From RUG695 sp050943135 (GTDB taxonomy: Bacteria > Planctomycetota > Planctomycetia > Pirellulales > Thermoguttaceae): 46,466 nucleotides of DNA. Below are positions 1 through 8,598 of this stretch, in pieces. The stretch covers positions 1-46,466 of the forward strand of contig JBMNOP010000018.1 in the NCBI GenBank assembly GCA_050943135.1, read 5' to 3'. Every line of letters begins with the position of its first letter. Position 1 is the first letter of the stretch. The position numbers and the translations under genes are program-made. The notes beneath the pieces are model-generated. The model was given only the letters and a program-made list of their open reading frames with translations. It was not told where the DNA came from and did not search any database.

Positions 1-775
1 CTATGACGGCACAACCGCCGCCGAAGTCACTGTTGGTACCGTTGCCGGGATTGTTGCGGGAGACGATGTCACCGTCACCGGTGCCGCCGAATTCCCGTCT
101 CCCGAAGTTGGGGAATACAACGTCACGATCTCCTACGCGCTCACCGGTGCCGATGCTTTGAACTACATTGCTCCGGCAGATGAAGTGGTTATCGCTTCTA
201 TCACCAGCGGTGGTGGGCAACTTGCGGCCCCGACGATTCAGACCGGTATCCGCGGTGTTTATGTTTCCGGCGGCGCGAACCGTCATCAGATCGTCTGGAC
301 TACTGTTGCCAATGCTTCCGGTTATGAACTTTCTTATACCGCCGGTGGGGGCGCCTGGACATCGCTTGAGACGACCGCGACCGACGCGGTTGTTCTCGGC
401 CTGACCTATGGCACCGACATGACCTACCGCGTCCGCGCGTTGGGGACCGGTTCCTACACCGACTCGGATTGGAGCCCGTCTAAGACGTTCAACGTTTGCC
501 CGATGGACATCAACAACGACGGCGATATTTCCGGCGGTGACCGTGCGCTCCTTTCGAGCGCCTGGCTTGCCGAGGAGGGCGACGACGAATACCGTATTTA
601 CTGCGACATCAACGGTGATGGCGATATTTCGAACGGTGACCGTGTCTTTATTTCCCGCAACTGGCTCTCGGAGGCAGGCGACGCCGACCTTACGTATCCT
701 CCCGCGCTCCAGGCCGACGCCGTTTTCGCCGAATTTGCTTCGGCCGATCTCGATGTTGACCTGAGCGTCTTCTGA
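1..775 (+). CDS. C-terminal part of a secreted dockerin-domain surface protein
   Basis: The reading frame is open from base 2, so the gene begins left of the window and only its last 257 residues are visible. The first part, starting YDGTTAAEVTVG, looks like a YDG repeat of bacterial adhesins. It is followed by a fibronectin-III-like stretch (about bases 230-490). A type I dockerin comes next, with two calcium-loop repeats, DINNDGDISGGDR (from about base 507) and DINGDGDISNGDR (from about base 606). Dockerins normally bind cohesins or calcium; in Planctomycetota they are common at the C-terminus of very large secreted proteins, and the acidic tail after the dockerin here fits that. A strong hairpin terminator follows 70 bases downstream. 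The substrate or partner cannot be told from this fragment. Confidence 0.85.
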   Translation, partial: YDGTTAAEVTVGTVAGIVAGDDVTVTGAAEFPSPEVGEYNVTISYALTGADALNYIAPADEVVIASITSGGGQLAAPTIQTGIRGVYVSGGANRHQIVWTTVANASGYELSYTAGGGAWTSLETTATDAVVLGLTYGTDMTYRVRALGTGSYTDSDWSPSKTFNVCPMDINNDGDISGGDRALLSSAWLAEEGDDEYRIYCDINGDGDISNGDRVFISRNWLSEAGDADLTYPPALQADAVFAEFASADLDVDLSVF

Positions 776-1365
776 TCTCGGCTTTTGAGGATTCCGGTTG
801 ATTCCGAATCGGAAGTCGCTCCGACTCGGAACGATTGCCGAAGAGTTTCACCCCCGAGGGGCCTTCCGGCCCCTCGGGGGTGAAGTCGGTTATGTCCTCC
901 GCGAGGCGAGATTTTCACTGAAACCTCACCCCGAAACAGCTTCCCTTCTGCCAAGTTTTTCGAGTCTCTCGGTGATACCGCTTTCTGTCCTGTTTCGACG
1001 TGCTTTATCTCTCTTCGAAAAGGGAGATGAGGGGTGTCGCTATTACCGCGGCATGACGGCGACAATGATATCTCGATCCGCGGTCTTGTCGGTTGGATCC
1101 ATCATTGGCTCGGCTTCATACGGTGGCCTTCGATATCCGTTGCCTTTGGTCGCCGATGAGAAATCGGAGAATTCGGTTCAGCCGGTCTTTCGAGCGATCA
1201 CGACGTTTTTGATTGGCGAAACGGCCGAGATCGGGTTTCTGATGAGGAACCGGAACGTTCTCCGCCGTAGGCTTTCTTTTTGCTTCCGTATCGCTTAAAA
1301 TCGAGGAACACAGACTCGCAGCGACCGTCGCGCGTCGTTGCGTCAAAGCAAAGAAAGGCGGATCA
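776..1365. other. Gene-free interval
   Basis: Apart from the hairpin at 847-884, nothing is recognisable. Open frames exist on both strands, but they lack ribosome-binding sites and have low-complexity, Ser/Arg-rich translations typical of shadow frames. The last 20 bases carry the AAAGGCGG-type Shine-Dalgarno of the next gene. Confidence 0.5.
847..884 (+). terminator. Perfect 17-bp hairpin, probable terminator of the dockerin gene
   Basis: TTCACCCCCGAGGGGCC is followed by a TTCC loop and its exact reverse complement. The stem is very GC-rich and lies about 70 bases after the stop codon of the dockerin protein. There is no clear T-run, so it may act as an intrinsic terminator or as an mRNA-stabilising 3' hairpin. 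Confidence 0.65.
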
Positions 1366-2292
1366 ATGAACAGACGAGAATGGCTTAAAATGGGATTTGT
1401 GGCTGCGGGTACCCCTCTGTTTGGCAGTTTTCTGACGGCGGAAGAAACGGAATGCGAGAAAAAACCGGCCCTAACACTCTGGCAGTTGCCGAACCAGTCC
1501 TTCTCACAGATGGAATCGTACATCCTTCTGACCGACGACGATCATCTGGCGGTGATCGACGGCGGAACAAAGCAAGATGCCGAATACCTCATCGAACGGA
1601 TCAAAGAGGTCCATCCGGACGGTCGGGTCGACTATTGGCTCCTCACCCATATTCATAGCGACCATGCCTGTGCGCTGGCCACCATTCTCGATCACCATCC
1701 GGACACGCTCAAAATCGGTCAGGTCTACCACGATTTTCCGGCCGCCGAATGGGTGAGACGGGTCGAACCCGGATCGTACGAGGTTTCGGTGGAAATTTTC
1801 AATGCATTGGCCAAACACGACCGCGTCGCCAGGATGCCGAAGAATAAACCGCTCCGACTTGGCAGTGTGCAAATCACCGCGCTCAACGATTTGGATGACC
1901 TCGATCTGGAAAAACCCGGAATGACGGTCAACGACACATCGATCCTCTATCAGGTGAAAACCCCCGAGACGACCATTCTCTTCCTCGGAGATCTTTTCGT
2001 TCACGGGCAGGAAGCGATCCTGAAAAAGCAGCCGCCCGAAGTCTTTAAGGCCGACGTGGTTCAGATGGCACACCACGGTCAGAATGGCGTAACCCGCGAA
2101 TTTTACGATCTGGTGAAACCAACCGCTTGTCTCTGGTGCGCGCCCGACTGGCTCTGGGATAACAATCCTCCGGGTCAGGGGAGTGATACCGGCCCGTGGA
2201 AAACGATTCAGACTCGCGCATGGATGAACGAAATGGGGGTGAGGAAACATTACATCATTAAAGACGGGCTCATCAAACTCGATTTTACCTGA
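1366..2292 (+). CDS. Secreted metallo-beta-lactamase-fold hydrolase (ComEC-like)
   Basis: This 308-residue protein has an N-terminus, MNRREWLKMGFVAAGTPLFG, that resembles a Tat-type leader (paired Arg then a hydrophobic run), suggesting export. The metal-binding signature THIHSDHA places His95, His97, Asp99 and His100 as zinc ligands. Later landmarks are GDLFVHG and MAHHGQNG, which supply the remaining acidic and His ligands of the MBL fold. The overall plan resembles the soluble ComEC/Rec2-type MBL proteins rather than true beta-lactamases. The actual substrate is unknown. The start is supported by an AAAGGCGG ribosome-binding site about eight bases upstream. It stands alone, with about 200 bases to the next gene on the same strand. 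Confidence 0.8.
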   Translation: MNRREWLKMGFVAAGTPLFGSFLTAEETECEKKPALTLWQLPNQSFSQMESYILLTDDDHLAVIDGGTKQDAEYLIERIKEVHPDGRVDYWLLTHIHSDHACALATILDHHPDTLKIGQVYHDFPAAEWVRRVEPGSYEVSVEIFNALAKHDRVARMPKNKPLRLGSVQITALNDLDDLDLEKPGMTVNDTSILYQVKTPETTILFLGDLFVHGQEAILKKQPPEVFKADVVQMAHHGQNGVTREFYDLVKPTACLWCAPDWLWDNNPPGQGSDTGPWKTIQTRAWMNEMGVRKHYIIKDGLIKLDFT

Positions 2293-2493
2293 CCGGTCTC
2301 GCGGAAGGGAGGCATTTGAAACACCTTCCTTGACTTCCCGCCGATCTTCTTCCGACGCGTCGGACATATACGCAATGAAGAGGAATATCTCCGGTCGCGG
2401 AACAACCGGAAGTATGTTGACCGCAGAAAGGTCTCAAGACCCTTTAACCCGTTACGATCACCGAGCCGAAAACAGAAAGAGACAAGGAGAGCT

Positions 2494-3855
2494 ATGGACA
2501 GAGACAGATCGGAATTCACGTTACCCCCGGCACATCGGGCTTTCCTTTTTTCCCTGCAAGGACTTCTTGGGGGTTTTTTTCTCTTGGGCGCGCTCCTTTG
2601 CGGAACCGCTTCCCTGTACTGCGCAGACGGCGCCCAGGATATTCGTTTCGCTTTCGATCGTGCCGAGCAAGTCTATCAAGTGGGGGAGAGTGCCACGGTA
2701 ACGATGACGGTCATTGCCGACAACGGTCAAACGGCTCTTGCCGGAATGCTCTATTGCCGTGTCACAAACGATGGGCGCGATACCCTCGATTGGCGAGAAT
2801 TCGATCTTTCCAAAGCGAATCCGGTCACGTTAAACGTCAAGCTTGATTTTCCCGGCCATGTTTTGCTCAAGGTTACCGCTTCGGGGGAAGGGTTTAACGG
2901 GAATGTTGACCGGTTTGCGGGTCTTTCGTTCGATCCGCAAAAGATTGAACCGGGACTTCCGAAACCTGACGACTTCGATCAATTCTGGGCAGGCGGGAGA
3001 GTCGCGGTGCGGGAAATTCCCCTTGATCCGGAAATTGTCCCGCTCGCGGAGTTCAGCACCGAAACGACGGAAGTTTCGCAGGTCGGTTTTGCCACACTCG
3101 GCGGCGGGCGTGTCTACGGCTTTTTAAGTAAACCGGTCGGCGAAGGCCCGTTCCCGGCGATTGTCAATGTTCCCGGCGCCGGCCCGGGAACCGGACCCGA
3201 CCTTGCGTTGCCCTCGAAGGGATTTGCGACCCTGGTGATGAATGTATTTCCCTACCCGGTTCCGACCGATCCGGCCGAGCGGCAGCAAGTCCACGACGAA
3301 TATAACAAATCGCTGGGATGTCGATATTGCTACCTGAACGCAGAGAATCGGGAAAATTATTTTTATCGCAACATCTATCTGGGGATCGACCGGGCGATCG
3401 ACTGGTTCGCCGGTCAGTCGTTCGTCGATAAAAACCGGATCGGTTTCTGTGGGACGAGTCAGGGGGGCGCTTCGGCACTGATTCTGACCTCGATGAATAA
3501 AAACATTAAGGCGACGCTTGCTTCGGTTCCGGCGTTATGCGACCATGCCGGTCAGCTTAAAGGGCGTGCGTCGGGGTGGCCGAGACTTCTCGATTTTTCG
3601 AACGGTGACCCGGCGGTACTCGAAGCTTCGCGTTACCTTGACGGCGTTAATTTTGCCCGTTCGATCGAAGTTCCGATTCGGGTCACGGTCGGGTTCATCG
3701 ACATGACCTGTCCGCCCAGTTCGGTTTGGTCGGCTTACAATGTCATCCCGTCGACAGACAAGGAAATGCTTTTGGAGCAGAGTCTCGGCCACGCGAACGG
3801 CAAAGAATACGAACGGGGATTCAGGTGGCTTCTTGATAAGGTGCGGGATCGGTAA
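2494..3855 (+). CDS. Secreted acetylxylan esterase / cephalosporin-C deacetylase-type esterase (CE7-like)
   Basis: This 453-residue protein opens with a hydrophobic segment (about residues 16-43), probably a signal peptide or membrane anchor. An Ig-like beta domain (about 50-145) follows, then an alpha/beta-hydrolase fold. The nucleophile elbow GTSQGG puts the catalytic Ser at 322. Asp403 (VGFIDMTCPPS) and His433 (SLGHANG) complete the triad in the order expected for the AXE1/CE7 family, which removes acetyl groups from xylan oligomers or antibiotics. The ATG is preceded by AAGGAGAGCT, a good ribosome-binding site. The N-terminal beta domain is commonly seen in secreted planctomycetal and Bacteroidetes versions. 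Substrate specificity is inferred only from family membership. Confidence 0.85.
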   Translation: MDRDRSEFTLPPAHRAFLFSLQGLLGGFFLLGALLCGTASLYCADGAQDIRFAFDRAEQVYQVGESATVTMTVIADNGQTALAGMLYCRVTNDGRDTLDWREFDLSKANPVTLNVKLDFPGHVLLKVTASGEGFNGNVDRFAGLSFDPQKIEPGLPKPDDFDQFWAGGRVAVREIPLDPEIVPLAEFSTETTEVSQVGFATLGGGRVYGFLSKPVGEGPFPAIVNVPGAGPGTGPDLALPSKGFATLVMNVFPYPVPTDPAERQQVHDEYNKSLGCRYCYLNAENRENYFYRNIYLGIDRAIDWFAGQSFVDKNRIGFCGTSQGGASALILTSMNKNIKATLASVPALCDHAGQLKGRASGWPRLLDFSNGDPAVLEASRYLDGVNFARSIEVPIRVTVGFIDMTCPPSSVWSAYNVIPSTDKEMLLEQSLGHANGKEYERGFRWLLDKVRDR

Positions 3856-3928
3856 CACGATTTCTCACCGCGAGGAAAAGAGGAAGTGAAAGGAGTTTTG
3901 ATCGTGTGATACGGTTCAATCCTCGCGG
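3855..3928 (+). other. Interleaved inverted repeats (pseudoknot topology) after the esterase gene
   Basis: ACACGAT (3855-3861) is complementary to ATCGTGT (3901-3907). CCGCGAGGA (3868-3876) is complementary to TCCTCGCGG (3920-3928). The pairs interleave, so both can form together only as an H-type pseudoknot; otherwise they are alternative hairpins. The first strand touches the esterase stop codon. Confidence 0.35.
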
Positions 3929-4322
3929 CCCTTGCTTTTTCACGTAGTGTGTCGCTCGGTGTATGATCGAGCGAACAGCAGCCGATCCCACCTATGAAAC
4001 CGCCGTGGTGATGATCGGTTCGATTTTGACAACGGTCCTCCGTATATCATTCTTGGGGGAATAGGTCTCTCGAAGACGGAGGTTGTGATGATATGAAAGC
4101 CCTTTGCTGCCCGATTTGTCGAATTCGGGATTCCGGCATACGAACCACGGCCCGGAATCATCCGCTCGGACAGGATCAACGCGGTACGGAAAGTGATTGC
4201 TGAAAGGTTGATGCTCCTGCTTCGTTGGGGGGAACCCGTCGGGGTCGACAAGGCCATGGCGATCCCCCTGTGTGACAATTTGGCCCATTCGACCGGCAGG
4301 GCATCAAGGTCGAGGAGAGCAT
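3929..4322. other. Gene-free interval before the left IS remnant
   Basis: No convincing gene is present. A plus-strand frame from about 4090 to 4325 reads as plausible protein (for example GVDKAMAIPLCDN) but has no start signal and ends in the IS boundary. It could be a decayed gene fragment of unknown type. Confidence 0.35.
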
Positions 4323-5087
4323 AGAAGTGGTTCCATCACCTCTTAGGTGTAATCATCATCCAAGCCGGATAGACAAATCCCGTACACACCGTAATTTTAT
4401 GATCGAATCGAACCAAAACCCGACAACGTTTTGGGGCTAAGCATTCGTCCGTTCGATTTTCTACCGGCGACGATAGCGTCGAAGTTTACGCCCATCCGGA
4501 ACCTTGACCTTGTGATCGAACGCCAAGGACAGATCAGATCGATCTTTCGTTCGTCCATCAGACGTTTACGAAGCGGCCGACTCTCTGCCGCCCGATCGTA
4601 GAAGCGAGATCTCAGGAGGTGTTTTCTTGGTCCCCCTCTCCCTGAACGGGTAGCCCCAGTAGTGTTGAGCGTCTTCTCAATCAGGGTAATTTTATGGGGC
4701 GTTGCGCCGGTAAGCTCAGCCCCGAGAGGTATCTCCGGACCATCTGCCACCACCGTAGGCTTTGTTTCCTTCCCCCGGTGAGCAAGTACTCCCCGCAAGG
4801 AACGTTCCGAAATATCGTTCCATCGGGCACGAGAATCAGAGAAGCCAAAGGATCCCTTCAAGGCACGCTCGGCTTGGTGCCCGCATCCGGCCTCCATGGG
4901 TTGAGGCTTGGACTTCCGGGGATGCAGAGTTCCAACTTCTTCCGTTGTTTGTCTGTCTGTTCGTATCCAAACTTGCACGGTGTTCCTGCGTACAAAATAT
5001 CCCTTCGCTGGGATGTTTTATCGACGCAAACCCTATTATTCGGGCCATAAACAACCCGCACCGAGAAGAAGTGATGAAACCGGTTCT
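4323..5087 (-). mobile_element. Decayed IS5-family element, copy A (IS427/IS1031-like)
   Basis: The element is about 765 bases and carries imperfect terminal inverted repeats. The right end starts AGAAGTGGTTCCATCACCTC (from 4323) and the left end, read on the minus strand, starts AGAACCGGTTTCATCACTTC (from 5087). The size fits the IS427/IS1031 subgroup. Between them lies a broken transposase on the minus strand. Recognisable pieces are DGPEIPLGAELTGATPHK (the block after the first catalytic Asp in this family) and, near the 3' end, GRKLRRYRRR-stop-KIERTNA-stop. The same sequence family recurs as copy B (7997-8598) in the opposite orientation and copy C (from 46265). Confidence 0.8.
4397..5030 (-). 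pseudogene. Transposase pseudogene of IS copy A
   Basis: Fragments of an IS5-family DDE transposase are spread over several frames on the minus strand. Compared with the intact C-terminus of copy C, two Trp codons (TGG) have become TAG stops, at 4461-4463 and 4437-4439, in the motif RRRWKIERTNAWLQN. One base is also missing just downstream. The middle region has lost the usual first-Asp block seen in copy B. The gene cannot encode an active transposase. Confidence 0.75.
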
Positions 5088-5248
5088 GATCCATGACGCC
5101 GGAATCGTAGTATTTCTTAGGAAAGGTATTCTTTTGGCTGTTTCTACCGGGGATTTACAAAATCCGGTCTTCCGGTACAATGAACACGGTTTTTGCCTTA
5201 GTCGGACGGTTATATTACCGTTCGCACAAAGGGCGAGATCATTACGGA

Positions 5249-5380
5249 TTCCACGAAACGGAAGACGGTGAAAATCCGTCGCGGACGCGCCGCTGTAACC
5301 GATATTTATTCCGGATTGATCCACCGAAGTCTCGGGAAGGGTCAATCATCACGGATCGGAAGTCAGAAGACGTCGTGGAA
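5249..5380 (+). promoter_or_regulatory. Cobalamin (B12) riboswitch aptamer upstream of metE
   Basis: The closing stem is TTCCACGA (5249-5256) with TCGTGGAA (5373-5380), eight perfect pairs. Inside it are the conserved cobalamin-riboswitch landmarks in order: GGAAGACGGTGAAAATCCG (the GGGAA...GGTG...AATCC block), CGCCGCTGTAACC (the conserved CUGUAA element), TCCACCGAAGTCTCGGGAAGG (the CCACUG...GGGAAGG core, here written across 5319-5340), and AAGTCAGAAGACGTC (the AGCCAGGAGACC B12-box element). Such riboswitches commonly repress B12-independent isozymes when adenosyl- or other cobalamins are abundant. The position directly before metE matches that logic. Confidence 0.88.
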
Positions 5381-5505
5381 CAGAATTTGTAGCACGACTG
5401 TCTCGCGATTGGAAAGAGCGTGTTGAAATGGGAAATCGACTGAATACCCATCGGAACGATTGAGTCGAAACATCCCGGTGTACACCATTCTTGTATCGAG
5501 TTGTC

Positions 5506-5543
5506 GTTGCTCCTGTTGATTTGTTTACCGCAAAAGGAGTAAC
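5506..5543 (+). promoter_or_regulatory. Hairpin sequestering the metE Shine-Dalgarno (expression platform)
   Basis: GTTGCTCCT (5506-5514) can pair with AGGAGTAAC (5535-5543) over nine positions, including one G-U pair, across a 20-base loop. The 3' strand contains AGGAG, the ribosome-binding site of metE, seven bases before its ATG at 5547. The hairpin would hide that site, so the cobalamin aptamer upstream probably controls translation initiation. No T-run follows, which argues against a transcriptional terminator here. Confidence 0.65.
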
Positions 5544-5546
5544 AGA

Positions 5547-7814
5547 ATGAAGACACATGTTTTGGGGTTTCCGCGAATGGGAGCCCAACGAGAGCTGAAG
5601 TTTGCTCTCGAATCTTATTGGAAAGGTAATTCCACTCTTGAGGAATTACAAAAGATCAGCCGGGAAATACGATTGAACCATTGGAATGTTCAAAAGAGTG
5701 CCGGTTTGTCTTTCGTATCAACGGGCGATTTTTCCTGGTACGATCATGTCCTGGATACGGCAGTTCTTTTGGGCGTCGTTCCTCGTCGTTTTTGTGATCT
5801 GCCGTCCTCCGGTGCCGAATTGTATTTCGCAATGGCACGCGGTGATCGGAAGAATAATATCCCGGCCATGGAAATGACCAAATGGTTCGATACGAATTAT
5901 CATTACATCGTACCGGAAATTGAGCCCGACTGTTCACCGCGATTGTGTTCGTCGAAAATTTTCGACGAAACGCGTGAAGCGGTCGAGGCCGGTTTTCAAG
6001 CGAAACCGATGCTTCTCGGTCCGATCACTTTTCTTGCTCTTGCCAAAAATGGGGACGGTTTTGACCGTTGGACCATTTTGCCGCAAATACTCGAGGTTTA
6101 CAAAGAGATTCTAACGAAACTGTCTGCCTATTGCCAATGGGTTCAAATTGACGAACCAATTCTTTGTTCCGACATGACCGAAAAAATGAGAAATCATTTT
6201 ACAACGGTTTATCAATTTCTGAATTCCAGCCTCGTTAATGGAAAACTTCTTTTAACCTCATATTTCGACGAGTTGGATGACAATCTTGATTTGGCTCTGG
6301 ACTCCGGATGCGCAGGTCTTCATCTTGATCTTGTTCGTGGCGGAAAGAATATTGATGAAATTCTCGAGCGCTTTCCGGAGAAAATGATTTTGTCGGCGGG
6401 TATTGTCGAAGGGCGAAATATTTGGCGAAACGACTATGCCGCCTCTTTGGAGATCCTCGAAAAAATCAAAGCAAAGCTTGGTGTAAATCGCATGATGATA
6501 GCTTCGAGCTGTTCATTGTTGCATTGTCCCGAGTCACTTGTGTATGAGACAAATTTGGATCGGGAGTTAAAAAGCTGGCTGGCGTTTGCATCGGAAAAAT
6601 GTCAGGAAATCGTTGAACTCAAGGCAATTGTTGAACAGGGGAAACCAAATGAGACGTTGGACAGCAATCGGTTTGTGATCGAATCGCGGCGTCAGAGCCA
6701 GCGAGTTCACAATCAATCCGTTTTGAAACGTTGTTCCGAAATCACGGAAGAGATGAAGCATCGGGATCATTCTTACGCTTTTCGCAAGGATTCGCAACGT
6801 TGGCTCAATCTTCCGTTGTTTCCAACAACAACAATCGGTTCCTTCCCGCAAACCGACGTTATTCGGCGTCATCGCAGCGACTTCGTTCAGGGAAAAATAA
6901 CGGAAGAGACATACACCCGTTTTATTGAAAACGAAATCGCTCGGGTGATTCATAAACAGGAGGAAATCGGGCTGGATGTCTTGGTTCACGGAGAACCGGA
7001 ACGCAACGACATGGTAAAGTACTTCGGCGATCAGCTGGAAGGTTTCTGTGTTACACAAAATGGCTGGGTTCAAAGTTACGGAAGCCGCTGTGTTAAACCT
7101 CCGATCATTTTCGGGGATGTTTCCCGTCCGAAACCCATGACGATTCGTTGGACTCGGTATGCGCAATCATTGACCGAAAAACCACTGAAGGGAATGTTGA
7201 CCGGACCCGTTACCATTCTCTGCTGGAGTTTTGTACGAGACGACCTGGATCGTTCGGAAGTTTGTCAACAAATAGCATTGGCAATGCGCGACGAAGTTTG
7301 TGACCTGGAAAAGGCCGGTATTCGTGTCATTCAAATTGACGAAGCGGCTTTGGGCGAAGGCTGTCCGATCAAAGCGAAAAACAGACCGGACTATTTCCGA
7401 TGGGCCGTCGGAGCTTTTCGATTGACAACATCCGGTGTTCAGGATTCAACACAAATCCATTCGCATATGTGTTATAGTGAATTCAATCGGATGATTCACG
7501 CTATTGCCGACATGGACGCGGATGTCATCAGCATCGAATCCAGTCGGAGCAAAATGGAACTTCTGGAAGCATTTGCCGATTTTGAATATCCAAACGAAAT
7601 CGGTCCGGGAGTTTACGATATACACAGTCCACGCATCCCGTCCAAAGAAGAAATCATAGAACTGTTGCGTAAAGCCGTCAAGTGGATTCCAGTGGAACGC
7701 CTTTGGGTGAATCCCGACTGCGGTTTGAAAACGCGCTCCTGGTCCGAAGTGATCCCGTCGCTTGAAAATATGGTGGCCGCCGCAAGAACGTTGCGCCGTG
7801 AATACCAAAAATAA
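5547..7814 (+). CDS. metE: Cobalamin-independent methionine synthase MetE
   Basis: This enzyme transfers the methyl group of 5-methyltetrahydropteroyl-triglutamate to homocysteine in the cytoplasm, making methionine without B12. The 755-residue length matches the family (E. coli MetE is 753). The N-terminal half begins with the typical LGFPRMGAQRELKFALE. The catalytic barrel begins near FPTTTIGSFPQTD. The zinc ligands are all present: His640 and Cys642 (IHSHMCYSEF), Glu664 (ISIESSRS) and Cys725 (NPDCGLKTR), one residue off the E. coli numbering. The ATG lies seven bases after AAAAGGAG. It is a single-gene unit under a cobalamin riboswitch, closed by a hairpin at 7851-7885, and flanked by inverted IS5-family remnants. 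Base composition looks lower in GC than neighbouring genes, which would fit acquisition by transfer. Confidence 0.97.
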   Translation: MKTHVLGFPRMGAQRELKFALESYWKGNSTLEELQKISREIRLNHWNVQKSAGLSFVSTGDFSWYDHVLDTAVLLGVVPRRFCDLPSSGAELYFAMARGDRKNNIPAMEMTKWFDTNYHYIVPEIEPDCSPRLCSSKIFDETREAVEAGFQAKPMLLGPITFLALAKNGDGFDRWTILPQILEVYKEILTKLSAYCQWVQIDEPILCSDMTEKMRNHFTTVYQFLNSSLVNGKLLLTSYFDELDDNLDLALDSGCAGLHLDLVRGGKNIDEILERFPEKMILSAGIVEGRNIWRNDYAASLEILEKIKAKLGVNRMMIASSCSLLHCPESLVYETNLDRELKSWLAFASEKCQEIVELKAIVEQGKPNETLDSNRFVIESRRQSQRVHNQSVLKRCSEITEEMKHRDHSYAFRKDSQRWLNLPLFPTTTIGSFPQTDVIRRHRSDFVQGKITEETYTRFIENEIARVIHKQEEIGLDVLVHGEPERNDMVKYFGDQLEGFCVTQNGWVQSYGSRCVKPPIIFGDVSRPKPMTIRWTRYAQSLTEKPLKGMLTGPVTILCWSFVRDDLDRSEVCQQIALAMRDEVCDLEKAGIRVIQIDEAALGEGCPIKAKNRPDYFRWAVGAFRLTTSGVQDSTQIHSHMCYSEFNRMIHAIADMDADVISIESSRSKMELLEAFADFEYPNEIGPGVYDIHSPRIPSKEEIIELLRKAVKWIPVERLWVNPDCGLKTRSWSEVIPSLENMVAAARTLRREYQK

Positions 7815-7850
7815 GTGGTCCTTTTCCTACATTTGTTACGAGAACCAAAA

Positions 7851-7885
7851 CAGCCCCGAAAGATTCTTTCAATCGTTCGGGGCTG
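7851..7885 (+). terminator. Hairpin terminator after metE
   Basis: CAGCCCCGAA (7851-7860) and TTCGGGGCTG (7876-7885) form a perfect ten-base-pair stem around a 15-base loop, 37 bases after the metE stop codon. The following sequence is G-rich rather than T-rich, so termination efficiency is uncertain. Confidence 0.65.
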
Positions 7886-7996
7886 TGGGGAATAAAGACA
7901 AGTGCAATGTGATTAATACTTCTTTGCCATGAATGTCTGCCTCGATATTTTCTTTATTCGGAACAAGAATATTGCGTGATGGACGGGAAGCAGATG

Positions 7997-8598
7997 AGAA
8001 CCGGTTTCATCACTTCTTTTCAGTGCGCGGGTTGTTTATGGCCCGGATAATACGGTTTGCGTCGATAAAATATCTTAGTGAAAGGAGATTTTATGCGGAA
8101 ACCCCATTTGCCACCTTTAGATACAAAGGTCGGCTCCGATGGAAAGAAGTTTTTGCGGATGGAACATGTTCATCCAAAAATGGGGGAAATCGTCGGAAAG
8201 ACGCTCACCGTGGGAAAGGAACAAAGCTTATGGTGGCGGCGGATGGTCAAGGGATACCTCTCGGGACTGAGCTTACCGGCGCAACGCCCCATAAAATTAC
8301 CCTGATTGAGAAGACGCTCGACACCACCGGGGTTCCTCGTTCAGGGAGAGGGGTACCAAGAAAACGCTTTCCGAGATCGCTTCTGCGATCGGGCGGTAGA
8401 GAGTCGGTCACTTCGTAAACGCCTGATGGGCTTAAATTTCGACGCTCTCGTCGAAGATGGACAATCGAACGGACGAATGCTCAGATTCAAAACTTTGTCA
8501 AGTTTTGGTTCGATTCGATTGTAAAATTACGACGTAGGCGGGATTCGCCTATCCGGCCTGCGTTACGGCTACACCTCTGTGGTTAGGAAACCACTTCC
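7997..8598 (+). mobile_element. Decayed IS5-family element, copy B, inverted relative to copy A
   Basis: The left end AGAACCGGTTTCATCACTTC (from 7997) is identical over 20 bases to the left end of copy A. The right end, read inward from 8598, is GGAAGTGGTTTCCTAACCAC, a diverged version of the right end of copy A. The element is about 600 bases, shorter than copy A. The transposase remnant on the plus strand includes DGTCSSKNGG, matching the first-catalytic-Asp block of IS427-type transposases (usually DGTFxPAKKGG). It is followed by HRGKGTKLMVAADGQGIPLG and ELTGATPHKITLIEKTLD. Confidence 0.8.
8100..8580 (+). pseudogene. Transposase pseudogene of IS copy B
   Basis: IS5-family transposase pieces occur in more than one frame. 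GKGTKLMVAADGQGIPLG lies in one frame, RRSRRRWTIERTNAQIQN in another, and VLVRFDCKITT-stop-AGFAYPAC in a third; these match successive parts of the intact C-terminus seen in copy C. At least two frameshifts and an internal deletion are needed to explain it, so it is inactive. Confidence 0.75.

Larger units (their letters stand above)
5088..7996 (+). other. Cargo segment between inverted IS remnants (riboswitch-metE-terminator)
   Basis: The two IS copies face each other with their transposase 5' ends inward. The 2.9 kb between them holds exactly one complete regulatory and coding unit: leader, cobalamin riboswitch, metE and a hairpin terminator. That is the layout of a composite transposon. No target-site duplication is evident at the outer ends, so mobility of the whole unit is an inference. 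Confidence 0.5.

Noticed and set aside
798..1298. Plus-strand 166-codon frame after the dockerin gene
   Set aside because: It runs through the terminator hairpin, lacks a ribosome-binding site, and has a low-complexity Ser/Arg translation.
5193..5216. TTGCCT and TATATT as a promoter for the metE leader
   Set aside because: The spacing is only 12 bases, too short for a sigma-70 promoter.
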